Shown here piece after piece: positions 43,725-52,282 of a stretch of 64,000 nucleotides of DNA. Source of the DNA: Rhodopseudomonas palustris. Lineage in GTDB: Bacteria > Pseudomonadota > Alphaproteobacteria > Rhizobiales > Xanthobacteraceae. A program made the translations under genes and the position numbers. The notes below the pieces were generated by a model that was not told where the DNA came from, searched no databases, and saw only the letters and a program-made list of their open reading frames with translations. Every line of letters begins with the position of its first letter. Positions within the stretch are counted from its first letter, which is position 1. The stretch spans positions 184,402-248,401 of the forward strand of contig NZ_QYYD01000005.1 in the NCBI RefSeq assembly GCF_003591005.1, given 5' to 3'.

Positions 43725-44813
43725 TCACTTCATCTTGCCGATGTCGAACGCCATCGCCTGCTTGCGAACCTCGTCCTTGTCGAACTTGTTGATCTCGGGG
43801 ATCAGGTCGTTGGTGTAGACGCGGTCCAGCGGAATGTCGGTCTTCAGCACGCCGCTGGTCTTCATGTAGTCGAGCAGCCGCCGCCAGTCGGCTTCGATGA
43901 AGGTGCCGAGCACGCCTTTGGTCTTCGGCGAATCCCAGATCTCCATGCGGCGCTTGTTGACCATCACGCCGCCTTCGAGCGCCTCCTTCGGATCCATGTT
44001 CTTCGGCTCGGATTCCGGGAACAGCTTCCAGCTGATCTTCACCGCGGCCTCGGGATTGGCCAGCGAGAACAGATAGCCCTTGGCGACCGCGCGGGCGAAG
44101 CCGATCAGCATGGGCCGATTGGTCTCGAACGCCTCGCGGCGGGCCATCAGACCAACATCGGGAAGACTGGCGAAGCCTTCGCCCGTGTCGAGATAACGGA
44201 TCTTGAAACCGTTGGCTTCGAACTTGGAGGTCTCCTGCGACGAGAACACCAGCGCGTCGACGACCTTCTGGTTCAGCGCCGTCATCGCCTGCGCGCCGCT
44301 GCCGACCGCGACGAACGAGACGTCGCTGTTCGGGTTGAGCCCGGCCTCGGCCGCCATCGCCTTGCCGAAATTGATGCCGGCGCTGCCCATCGCGGCGATG
44401 CCGATCCGCTTGCCCTTGAGGTCCTTCATGGTCTGGATCGGGCTGTCGGGCGCGACCGTCACGGTCCAGATGCTGCGGTAGTTGCACTCGTAGAAGTACT
44501 TCAGGTTGAGGCCCTGCTCCGACTGCAGGCCGACCAGCGCCTGGCCGGGCGACGCCGCGCCGACGTCGCCGGCGCCGGAGTTGATCGCCAGCGCGACTTC
44601 GTTGGAGCCGCCGACCGCGATCAGATTGACGTCGAGCCCCTCCTGCGAGAAGTAGCCCATGTACTTCGCGACGCTGAATGGCGAGAAGGCTTCGTTGATC
44701 AGCTTCGCCGGGATCAGCGCTTTGATCGCGGTGTCGGCTTGGGCGGCGCCGGCCGTCAGCAGCAGGCCGACAAGCGGCAGGGCGACGCGGCGAAGTCTGG
44801 ACGTCCGTTTCAT
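43725..44813 (-). CDS. ABC transporter binding protein, NMT1/SsuA type
   Basis: A 362-residue periplasmic binding protein of the sulfonate/nitrate/pyrimidine-precursor type. A Sec signal ends near TAGAAQADT (about residue 26). The core has SPFSVAKYMGYFSQEGLDVNLI, GAGDVGAASPGQALVGLQ and KDLKGKRIGIAAMGSAGINFGKAM. Its permease and ATPase are encoded at the head of the same operon, separated by the molybdenum hydroxylase genes. It overlaps the large-subunit gene by 4 bp. Confidence 0.9.
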   Translation of the reverse strand: MKRTSRLRRVALPLVGLLLTAGAAQADTAIKALIPAKLINEAFSPFSVAKYMGYFSQEGLDVNLIAVGGSNEVALAINSGAGDVGAASPGQALVGLQSEQGLNLKYFYECNYRSIWTVTVAPDSPIQTMKDLKGKRIGIAAMGSAGINFGKAMAAEAGLNPNSDVSFVAVGSGAQAMTALNQKVVDALVFSSQETSKFEANGFKIRYLDTGEGFASLPDVGLMARREAFETNRPMLIGFARAVAKGYLFSLANPEAAVKISWKLFPESEPKNMDPKEALEGGVMVNKRRMEIWDSPKTKGVLGTFIEADWRRLLDYMKTSGVLKTDIPLDRVYTNDLIPEINKFDKDEVRKQAMAFDIGKMK

Positions 44814-47110
44814 CTCACCTCCTCACGATGGGCTTCACTGGAAGAATGCATCAGGTGCCACAGCCGGGGTGGCGTGAACGGCAGATGGCACGGCTCGACG
44901 CCGAACGATCGCAGCGCGCCGGCGATGGCGTTGCCGACCGCGCCGCCGACTGCGATGAGGCCGCCCTCGCCCGCGCCCTTGGCGCCGAGCGGATTGTTGG
45001 GCGACGGCCGCAGCTCAAGCGACACCGAGCGGATGTTCGGAAAGTTCGCGACGCTCGGCAGCAGATAATCGGCGAGCGATCCGGTGAGCAGCTGGCCGTC
45101 CTCGTCGTAGTGGATCTGCTCGAGAAACACGCTGCCGAGCCCCTGCACCACCGACCCGATCACCTGCCCGTGCAGCGTCGCGGGATTGATGATCTTGCCG
45201 ACATCTTCGACCGTCAGATAGTCGAGAATGTCGACCCGCCCGGTGCGCGGATCGACGGTGAGGTGCACGGCGTGGGCCCCGTAGCTGTAGGTGTGCTTGG
45301 TATTGCTGAAGCTCGCCTCGGCGCTGACGCCCTGTTGCGCCAGCTCTGCAAAGCTCAGCCTGCGATCGCCGAACGTTGCCGCGCCGTCGGCGATCACCAC
45401 CTGCTCCGGTGTGCAACCGAGCGTCGCTGCGGCGACGCGGGCGACCTCGCGCTTCAGCGCGTCCGCAGTCAGCCCGACGGCGTTGCCGCCCATCACGGTG
45501 GAGCGCGAATGAAACGAGCCAAAGCCTTCCTTGACCAGCGTGGTCGAGCCGTGACGCACCCGGATTTTGTCGATCGGCAGTTCGATCGCATCGGACGCGA
45601 TCTGCGCCATCACGGTCTCGAGCCCCTGCCCGATCGCCGACGAGCCGACGTCGAGATCGACGCCGCCATCCGGCCGCAGCGTCATCCGCGCGCTCTCACG
45701 CGGGCCGGCGGCGCCGCCCTCGATGAAGCAGCCGAGGCCGAAGCCGTGATACTTGCCGTCGATCAGCCGGCCTTGGTCGACGACCCGCCTATGCCAGCCG
45801 AACTCCCGCAGGCAGCGATCGAACACGACCGCATAGGCGCCGCTATCGCAGGCCGTCTCGCTGCTCGGATCGACGTGCCGCGTCCGCGGCATCTTGTACG
45901 GCATCTCGTGTTCGGCGATCAGGTTGCGGCGACGGATCTCGTCCGGCGCGATGCCGAGGTCGGTCGCCGCCATCTCCAGCAGTCGCTCAAAGAAGAACGC
46001 CGCCTCGAACCGCCCCGGGCCGCGATAGGTGCCGGCCGGCGTTTTGTTGGTGACGAACACGTCCGCATCGACGCCGACATTGGCGATGCTGTACGGCCCG
46101 CTGAGAAACTGCGCGACGTTGCGCGGCGCGGTGAAGCCGTTGGTGCGCACATAAGCGCCGATATCGACGTCGACGGTGCCGCGCAGCCCGATCACCTTGC
46201 CGTCGCGGCGGCAGGCGATCTCCAGCGTCGCCGCCATCTCGCGCGCATGGTTCATCGCCATGAAGTGTTCGCGGCGGTCCTCGGTCCACTTCACCGGACG
46301 GTTCAGCCGCTTCGCGGCGAACGGAATCAGAAAGTCCTCGGGATAGAACTCGCCGCGCGCGCCAAAACCGCCGCCGACATCGACCTCGATCAGGTCGACC
46401 TGCGCCTCGGTCAGCCCCAGCATGCCGGCCAGCGTGCGCCGATTGAAGAACGGCACCTTGGCGGCGCCGGACAGCGTCAGATGCTCGGCGGCCGCGTCCC
46501 ACTGCGCGAACAGGCCGCGCGTCTCCATGGTCATCGCGGTGTGGCGCTGGGTGCTGAAGCTCGCCTTGCGGACGTAGTCGGCGCCAGCGAACGCGGCATC
46601 GACGTCGCCCTTCTCGGCGCGCATCAGGATCGCGCGGTTGCTGCCCGATGCGGTGAATAACAGCGTCTTGTCGGTGCGGGCGGCCTCGACGCTGGCGACC
46701 GCCGGCAGCGGCTCGATCTCGACCTCGACCAGTGCGGCGGCGTCTTCGGCCAGCGCCGCGCTGGTCGCGACAACCACGGCGACCGGCTCGCCGACGTAGC
46801 GCACCACGTCGTGGGCGATCACCGGCTGCAGATACGGCTCGCCTTCCGGCAGCACCTGCTGCCGCAGCGGGATCATCGGCACGGTGGCGATGTCGCGCGC
46901 GGTGAGAATTGCGGCGACGCCCGGCTGCGCCGCAGCCGCGTCGCCGTCGATCCGAACGATGCGGCCGTGGGCGACGTTGCTGCGCACGATCACGGCATGC
47001 AGCGTGTCTGGCGTGGCGAGATCGCCGACATATTGGCCGCGCCCGGTGAGAAAGCGCGCGTCTTCGAGGCGCTCGACCGCGCGCCCGACCATGGTGTTAG
47101 CGCGCGACAT
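44810..47110 (-). CDS. Second molybdenum hydroxylase large subunit
   Basis: A 766-residue molybdopterin-binding subunit. Landmarks are VGRAVERLEDARFLTGRGQY (8-27), VDVGGGFGARGEFYPEDFL, the active loop TYRGPGRFEAAFFFERLL and the terminal GAKGAGEGG with candidate catalytic Glu715. The active loop is not that of CO dehydrogenase. The start overlaps the 2Fe-2S gene by 14 bp (ATG 47110); Met7 at 47092 is an alternative without overlap. It differs clearly from the large subunit at 30472, so the two enzymes probably act on different compounds or steps. Confidence 0.9.
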   Translation of the reverse strand: MSRANTMVGRAVERLEDARFLTGRGQYVGDLATPDTLHAVIVRSNVAHGRIVRIDGDAAAAQPGVAAILTARDIATVPMIPLRQQVLPEGEPYLQPVIAHDVVRYVGEPVAVVVATSAALAEDAAALVEVEIEPLPAVASVEAARTDKTLLFTASGSNRAILMRAEKGDVDAAFAGADYVRKASFSTQRHTAMTMETRGLFAQWDAAAEHLTLSGAAKVPFFNRRTLAGMLGLTEAQVDLIEVDVGGGFGARGEFYPEDFLIPFAAKRLNRPVKWTEDRREHFMAMNHAREMAATLEIACRRDGKVIGLRGTVDVDIGAYVRTNGFTAPRNVAQFLSGPYSIANVGVDADVFVTNKTPAGTYRGPGRFEAAFFFERLLEMAATDLGIAPDEIRRRNLIAEHEMPYKMPRTRHVDPSSETACDSGAYAVVFDRCLREFGWHRRVVDQGRLIDGKYHGFGLGCFIEGGAAGPRESARMTLRPDGGVDLDVGSSAIGQGLETVMAQIASDAIELPIDKIRVRHGSTTLVKEGFGSFHSRSTVMGGNAVGLTADALKREVARVAAATLGCTPEQVVIADGAATFGDRRLSFAELAQQGVSAEASFSNTKHTYSYGAHAVHLTVDPRTGRVDILDYLTVEDVGKIINPATLHGQVIGSVVQGLGSVFLEQIHYDEDGQLLTGSLADYLLPSVANFPNIRSVSLELRPSPNNPLGAKGAGEGGLIAVGGAVGNAIAGALRSFGVEPCHLPFTPPRLWHLMHSSSEAHREEVR

Positions 47111-47579
47111 CGGCGCCGTCCTGGTAAGCCGGTTGCGCGGCGCAGGCCGCCTCGACGATCGGCAGATAGCCGGTGCAGCGGCAGGCGTGGCCGCCGAGCG
47201 CCTCCTTGATGCGCTCCTCTGTCGCATCGGGCTCGCTGCCGAACAGCGCGTGCAGCGTCATCAAGATTCCGGGTGTGCAGAAGCCGCATTGCAGTGCGTG
47301 GCAGCGTTTGAACGCAGCCTGCAACGGCGACAACGCGTTGGGCGTGCCGAGCCCCTCGACCGTGGTAATCGTGCAGCCGTCGCTTTGCACCGCGAGAGTG
47401 AGACAGCCGCGCACCGGCGCGCCATCGACGATCACCGTACAGGCACCGCAGACACCATGTTCGCAGCCGAGATGCGTCCCGGTCAGCCGCAACTGATCGC
47501 GCAGCAGATCCGCCAGCGTCAGGCGCGGCTCGACCTCGGCCTCGCGGCGTTCGCCGTTGATGGTCAGGACGATCTTCAT
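47097..47579 (-). CDS. Second molybdenum hydroxylase 2Fe-2S subunit
   Basis: A 160-residue CoxS-type protein with both clusters intact: Cys39, Cys44, Cys47 and Cys59 (GCEHGVCGACTV), and Cys98, Cys101, Cys133 and Cys135 (QCGFCTPG, CRCTGY). It overlaps the FAD-subunit gene by 4 bp upstream and the large subunit downstream, so the three subunits are translationally coupled. Confidence 0.93.
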   Translation of the reverse strand: MKIVLTINGERREAEVEPRLTLADLLRDQLRLTGTHLGCEHGVCGACTVIVDGAPVRGCLTLAVQSDGCTITTVEGLGTPNALSPLQAAFKRCHALQCGFCTPGILMTLHALFGSEPDATEERIKEALGGHACRCTGYLPIVEAACAAQPAYQDGADVAR

Positions 47580-48439
47580 GCCGCGCCCTTTCGGTCGCGC
47601 GCCTGGGCCAGTGCGTCCTCCAGCATCACGCCGAGCAGCGCGGTCCGATAGGCACGATCCGCATTCAAATCGTCGACGCAGTCGACTTCGCCTGCGAGCG
47701 CGGTCCGCAGTTCCGACGAGTTCAGGTCGTCGGCTCGGCGCCCGTCGAGCCGGCCCTCGACGGCGACCAGACGCTGCGGCATCTCCACGGCTGCGAAGGC
47801 CACGACGCGGCTGCCGGTGATCTGCCCGGCTTCATCCACGGCGTAGTGCAGGCACACGCCGGCCAGCGCAAAATCGCCGGGACGCCGCGCGAATTCAGCG
47901 AAGCCATAGCGCCGCCCCGCCAACGTCGGCATCTTGATTGCGGTGACGATCTCCGCGGCGCACAGCGCCGTCTCCAGCGGACCGGTGAGAAAATCCCCGA
48001 TCGCGATCTCCCGCTCGCCGGCGGGCCCGACCGCGACGATGCGTGCATCGCAGGCCAGCGCCACAGCCGGCAACTCCGCGGCCGGATCGGCATGCGCGAG
48101 ACTGCCGCCGATCGTGCCGCGGCTGCGGATCTGCAGATGCGCGACGTGACTGATCGCCTCGACCAGCAGCGGATGCGCCGCCGCGAGCAGCGCCGATGTC
48201 TCGATCTGCTGCCAGCGCACGCCGGCGCCGAGCGTCACGATGCCATCTTCGACCGTGATCTGGTCGAGCCCCGGCACGCGGCCGATATCGACCAAGAGCC
48301 GCGGCGCCGCGAGCCGGAACGCCATCATCGGCAGCAGGCTCTGGCCGCCGGCGAGCAGCTTGGCGTCGTCGCCTTGCAGCAGCGCGATCGCTTCGGAGAG
48401 CGAGGCCGGGCGCGCGTAGTCGAATGCCGGTAGCTTCAT
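47576..48439 (-). CDS. Second molybdenum hydroxylase FAD subunit
   Basis: A 287-residue CoxM-type flavoprotein: MKLPAFDYARPASLSEAIAL, KLLAGGQSLLPMMAFRLA (flavin loop) and SRGTIGGSLAHADPAAELPAV. Length equals that of the first FAD subunit (29152-30015), but the sequence is distinct. It is 13 bp after the ABC permease gene, so importer and hydroxylase are co-transcribed. Confidence 0.92.
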   Translation of the reverse strand: MKLPAFDYARPASLSEAIALLQGDDAKLLAGGQSLLPMMAFRLAAPRLLVDIGRVPGLDQITVEDGIVTLGAGVRWQQIETSALLAAAHPLLVEAISHVAHLQIRSRGTIGGSLAHADPAAELPAVALACDARIVAVGPAGEREIAIGDFLTGPLETALCAAEIVTAIKMPTLAGRRYGFAEFARRPGDFALAGVCLHYAVDEAGQITGSRVVAFAAVEMPQRLVAVEGRLDGRRADDLNSSELRTALAGEVDCVDDLNADRAYRTALLGVMLEDALAQARDRKGAA

Positions 48440-48452
48440 CAGGTCGGTCCGC

Positions 48453-49232
48453 CTAGCCGAGGATCGGTGCGGGATCCGACCGCAGCCAGAAGATCATCCG
48501 CTTGCGCGCGAACTTCACCGCGCCGTGTAGCGACAGACCGATCACCGCGAGGCACAGCAGCACGGCGAACATGCCGGCGACGTCGAGGTTGAAATTGAGC
48601 GACGTGATCAGATAGCCGAGCCCGACCTGGGCGCCGACGAATTCGCCGACCACCGCGCCGATCACCGCGAGCACCGAGGCGATCTCGAAGCCGGCGAAGA
48701 TCAGCACCAGGGCCGATGGAATGCGCAACCGGAACAGCGTCTGCATCGGCGTCGACCCGAACGCCCGCATCATCTCGAGCTGGCTTTTGTCGACCGCATG
48801 AAAGCCGGACACCACGCTGACGAGGATCGGAAAGAAGCACAGCAGCGCGGTGATCACGATCTTCGAGGTCAGGCCGTAGCCGAACCACATCACGAACAGC
48901 GGCGCGATCGCGATCTTCGGCACCGTCTGCATCGCCACCACATAGGGATACACCAGCCGCTCGACGGCCGGCATCAGCGAGATCGCGCTGCCGACGACGA
49001 GGCCGGCGATGGCGCCCGCCGCGAGCCCGGTCAGCACCGACGTCAGCGTCGCGACGAAATGCGGCCAGATCTCTCCGGTCGTCACCATATCGACCAGCCG
49101 CACGACCACCGCGCTCGGCGCCGGAATCACGAACGGCGAAATCGCGAAGATCCGCACGACGCCTTCCCAGAGGGCGAAGACGGCAATCAGCAGAGTCAGG
49201 GATTGCAGTTTCTGAAGGGTCCGGCCGCGCAT
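48453..49232 (-). CDS. ABC transporter permease, SsuC/TauC type
   Basis: A 259-residue inner-membrane permease with about six helices. The ATPase-coupling motif is ELEMMRAFGSTPMQTLFRLRIPSAL-like, and VVAMQTVPKIAIAPLFVMWFG is characteristic of nitrate/sulfonate/taurine permeases. ATG 49232 (MRGRTLQKLQSLTLL) is chosen for the first helix and normal length. It lies 8 bp after the ATPase gene. Confidence 0.9.
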   Translation of the reverse strand: MRGRTLQKLQSLTLLIAVFALWEGVVRIFAISPFVIPAPSAVVVRLVDMVTTGEIWPHFVATLTSVLTGLAAGAIAGLVVGSAISLMPAVERLVYPYVVAMQTVPKIAIAPLFVMWFGYGLTSKIVITALLCFFPILVSVVSGFHAVDKSQLEMMRAFGSTPMQTLFRLRIPSALVLIFAGFEIASVLAVIGAVVGEFVGAQVGLGYLITSLNFNLDVAGMFAVLLCLAVIGLSLHGAVKFARKRMIFWLRSDPAPILG

Positions 49233-49240
49233 CGTCTGCC

Positions 49241-50074
49241 TCACATGTCCTGGCCGGGCGCCGCCACGGCGCCGAAATGCTGCCGGACGCGGTCGCTGAG
49301 TTCGGCGAAAGCCGGCGTGCCCAGCGTGCGCAGATCGCGCGGCCGCGGAATCTCGACGTCGAGGATTTCCGAGATCCGCCCCGGCCGCGGCGACATCACC
49401 ACGACGCGGTCGCCGAGCAGCACGGCTTCGGGAATGCTGTGCGTGATGAACATGACGGTCTTGCCTTCCTGCGAACACCACCGCATCAGCTCGACATTCA
49501 TGGTCTCGCGCGTCATCGCGTCGAGCGCGCCGAACGGCTCGTCCATCAGCAGGATCTTCGGATTTCGCACAAGCGCGCGGCAGATCGCGACGCGCTGCTG
49601 CATGCCGCCGGAAAGCTCGAACGGATATTTACGCTCGAAATCCTTCAGCCCGACCAGATCGAGCAGCCCACGCGCCCGCTGTTCGCTCGCCGGCGACCGA
49701 TCGCCCTTCAGGTGCGCCGGCAGCAGCACGTTCTGCAGCACCGTGTACCACGGCAGCAGCGTGGCCTGCTGGAACACAACGGAGACGTCGTCATTCGGGC
49801 CGCGAACCTTGTGGCCGCCGACGACGATTTCGCCGGATGTGGCGCCTTCGAGCCCGGCGAGGATCCGCAGCAACGTGGTCTTGCCGCAACCGCTCGGCCC
49901 GACCACGGAGACGAACTCACCCTGCGCGATTTCCAGGTCGACGTCTTTCAGCGCGTGGACGGTCTCGTCCGAGCGCGTGCGATAGATCTTGCCGGCACCG
50001 CGCACGGAGATCATCGACGGCCGCCCCTGCGGCATGGCCCGATCGACTGTTTTGCGTAATGCGGCGATCGCCAT
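49241..50074 (-). CDS. ABC transporter ATPase, SsuB/TauB type
   Basis: A 277-residue ATPase with Walker A GPSGCGKTT (59-67), Q-loop VFQQATLLPWYTV, signature LSGGMQQRVAICRAL and Walker B ILLMDEPFGALD. It is the first gene of an operon of ten genes ending with cofC. ATG 50074 gives a 20-residue extension before the conserved MISVRG start (Met21), which is a possible alternative. An operator-like site lies 38 bp upstream. Confidence 0.9.
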   Translation of the reverse strand: MAIAALRKTVDRAMPQGRPSMISVRGAGKIYRTRSDETVHALKDVDLEIAQGEFVSVVGPSGCGKTTLLRILAGLEGATSGEIVVGGHKVRGPNDDVSVVFQQATLLPWYTVLQNVLLPAHLKGDRSPASEQRARGLLDLVGLKDFERKYPFELSGGMQQRVAICRALVRNPKILLMDEPFGALDAMTRETMNVELMRWCSQEGKTVMFITHSIPEAVLLGDRVVVMSPRPGRISEILDVEIPRPRDLRTLGTPAFAELSDRVRQHFGAVAAPGQDM

Positions 50075-50102
50075 TTGCGGGTTTCCAAGGCCTTCACGTT
50101 GT

Positions 50103-50163
50103 GCTCAATATCGGTACGCCGTTCCACGTATTGAGCTTATTCTCCGGGTCGTCGATTAGTCAA
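50103..50163 (-). promoter_or_regulatory. Promoter and operator-like site of the importer-to-cofC operon
   Basis: Reading leftward, -35 TTGACT (50158-50163) and a weak -10 TAAGCT (50134-50139) are 18 bp apart. GGAACGGCGTACC (50113-50125) follows 8 bp later, then GATAT. This matches the sites at 38166 and 53492. The core is enclosed by a separate exact inverted repeat, GCTCAATA (50103-50110) and TATTGAGC (50129-50136). The divergent IclR gene starts at 50353. Confidence 0.6.
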
Positions 50164-50352
50164 CGCCGAAAGTCGGCACGGGCGTCGCATGATCAGGAGT
50201 TGCGGTCGCACTACACGAGCGTCCGGATGATAGACTAGGCATCTCGCGCTTGCGGAAACGGCAGGCTGCGCTGATCATGGGCAGTCACGTTCCCCCATGC
50301 ACAAAACGGGGACGCCACTGCAATAGCGGTAGAGCGAAGGAAGAAAGTTGAA

Positions 50353-51213
50353 ATGACCCAAGAGACCGGCTCCGCGGCGGAGAATCAGTCGGTGGCGCGC
50401 GCGATCGCGATCCTCGATCTGCTGGCGGACTCGCCTCCGCTCGGCGTGCGCGAAGTGGCGCGTCAACTCGACATCGCGCCGAGCATCGCGCTGCGCCTTC
50501 TGAAGACGCTCAGCCGCGCCAACTATCTGGAGCAGTCCGGCGAGAACGCGCGCTACACCATCGGCTATCGCGCATTCCGCACCGGCAATGCGTTTCTCGG
50601 TCAGAGCACCATCCATTCCGCGGCGATGCCTGAGCTGCACAAACTGGCGGATCAGCACATCAACGGCTTCCTCGGCGTGCTGCGCGATCATGCGGTGGTC
50701 TATCTCGCCACGGTCCCGAGCAGCGGACCGATCGCGCTCAACCATCGTCCCGGCGCTCAGACTTATCTGCATTCCACGGCGCTCGGCAAAGCGATCCTCG
50801 CCGAATACACGGATGCCGAAGTCAAGCAGCTCCTCAGCGAGGCGCCGCTGCCGAAGCTGACGCCGCAGACCAAGATCCAGATTCCGAAGCTCCTCGTCGA
50901 ATTGCAGGAGGTCCGCCGGCTCGGCTACGCGGTCAATGAGGAAGAAAACCGTGTCGGCGTGTATTCGGCCGGCGCGGTGGTCCGCAATGCGGAGAACCAG
51001 GCGATTGGGGCGCTCAGCGGCGGCGTGCCTAGCGCCGGCCTGACCGACAAGGAGCGCAGCCGCGTGATCAAGCTGGTGGTGGACGCCGCGTTGTCGGCTT
51101 CGCGAAAACTCGGTGCCAATATCGCGGGCGATCCCGCCGGATCCGCCCGCGTGCTCGACCGGCAACGCACATCCGCGCGGAATGCGGCGCGTATCGCGGA
51201 GCCGCGCCGCTGA
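50353..51213 (+). CDS. IclR-family transcription regulator
   Basis: A 286-residue regulator divergent from the importer-to-cofC operon. The winged helix spans about 12-70 (SVARAIAILDLLADSPPLGV, LDIAPSIALRLLKTLSRANY). The effector domain has FLGVLRDHAVVYLATVPSSG, YLHSTALGKAILAEYTDAEV and RRLGYAVNEEENRVGVYSAG. It is visibly similar to the IclR at 22764, with a longer basic C-terminal tail. It probably controls the divergent operon, and perhaps the two other units with the same operator-like site. Confidence 0.92.
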   Translation: MTQETGSAAENQSVARAIAILDLLADSPPLGVREVARQLDIAPSIALRLLKTLSRANYLEQSGENARYTIGYRAFRTGNAFLGQSTIHSAAMPELHKLADQHINGFLGVLRDHAVVYLATVPSSGPIALNHRPGAQTYLHSTALGKAILAEYTDAEVKQLLSEAPLPKLTPQTKIQIPKLLVELQEVRRLGYAVNEEENRVGVYSAGAVVRNAENQAIGALSGGVPSAGLTDKERSRVIKLVVDAALSASRKLGANIAGDPAGSARVLDRQRTSARNAARIAEPRR

Positions 51214-51237
51214 GTTCGCGGCGCGGCGCGCACGTGC

Positions 51238-52242
51238 CTACTGCACGTGCGGCATGATCTCTTCAGCAAACCAGCGCACCTGGTCGTCGTATTCACCGAG
51301 CGAATTGACGGCAACCACCATTGCGGCGCAGTGATCGACGCCGATCGCCTTCAGCTTATGGATCTTCTCGATGATGGAGGCCGGCGAGCCGACGAGGTTC
51401 GCCGTGACCTGATGCACCGGGTCGCGGCCCGTATAGGCCAGCGACACACGGTGCGCGACCAGGCCGCTCGCCATATAGGTCTTCTCCGCTTCTTCGTCGG
51501 TCTTGCCGATCAGCAGCGAGAATTGCGGCGCGATCTCGATCTCGGCTGGATCGCGGCCGAGCGCCGCGGCGCGCTGCCGCAGCTGGCCGATCCGCTCCTC
51601 GATCTCGTTGAACGGCCGCCAGCCCGGCAGCCAGCCGCGCCCGACCGCCGCGGCCCGCTCGATCGACTGCATGTTATGGCCGCCGATGAACAGCGGAAAT
51701 GGCGTCTGTACCGGTTTCGGCGCCAGCTCGACACCGTGGAACGAGTAGTACTTGCCGTCGAAGCTGGCCGACTTCTCGGAGATCAGCGCCAGGAACGACT
51801 TCAGCCCCTCCTCCATCATCTCGCCGCGGTGGAAGGTCTTGGCCTTGCTGCCCGCCCACGCCTCGAACTCTTCGCGATAGGCGCCGAGCCCGACCGCCAT
51901 GGTGAAGCGGCCGCCGGACATCTGGTCGATGGTGCAGACCTGCTTGGCCAGATACACCGGCTCGCGCATCGGCATGACCAGAAGCGCAGTGCCGACCCGC
52001 AGTTTGGTCGTGGCCTGCGCGATCATTGCCATCACCACCAGCGGCTCGAAGAAGTTCGGCGGCGTGTCGGGATACATCTCGCGCACGTAGTGCTGCGTCG
52101 TCATGTGGTCGTTGCCCCAGACGCCGTCATAGCCGAGCTGTTCGCACAGCACCGCGGTCTTCACCAGGTCCTGCGGGGCGCAGAACGGGATCGGATAGGC
52201 CAGACCCTCGTAGCCGGTCGCCAGGCATACGGAAAATTTCAC
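51238..52242 (-). CDS. LLM-class flavin/F420-dependent oxidoreductase (paralogue)
   Basis: A 334-residue luciferase-like enzyme, clearly the paralogue of 26721-27740: MKFSVCLATGYEGLAYPIPF, LGYDGVWGNDHMTTQHYVRE and GRFTMAVGLGAYREEFEAWA align without gaps. It lies 40 bp after the second M24 gene, so the pair forms its own short operon. Having a second copy next to a second M24 hydrolase suggests a shared reaction pair on related substrates. Confidence 0.88.
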   Translation of the reverse strand: MKFSVCLATGYEGLAYPIPFCAPQDLVKTAVLCEQLGYDGVWGNDHMTTQHYVREMYPDTPPNFFEPLVVMAMIAQATTKLRVGTALLVMPMREPVYLAKQVCTIDQMSGGRFTMAVGLGAYREEFEAWAGSKAKTFHRGEMMEEGLKSFLALISEKSASFDGKYYSFHGVELAPKPVQTPFPLFIGGHNMQSIERAAAVGRGWLPGWRPFNEIEERIGQLRQRAAALGRDPAEIEIAPQFSLLIGKTDEEAEKTYMASGLVAHRVSLAYTGRDPVHQVTANLVGSPASIIEKIHKLKAIGVDHCAAMVVAVNSLGEYDDQVRWFAEEIMPHVQ

Positions 52243-52282
52243 ATCGCTCTCCTTCGAGGTGCAGTTCGGGGAATGTCGAGGG

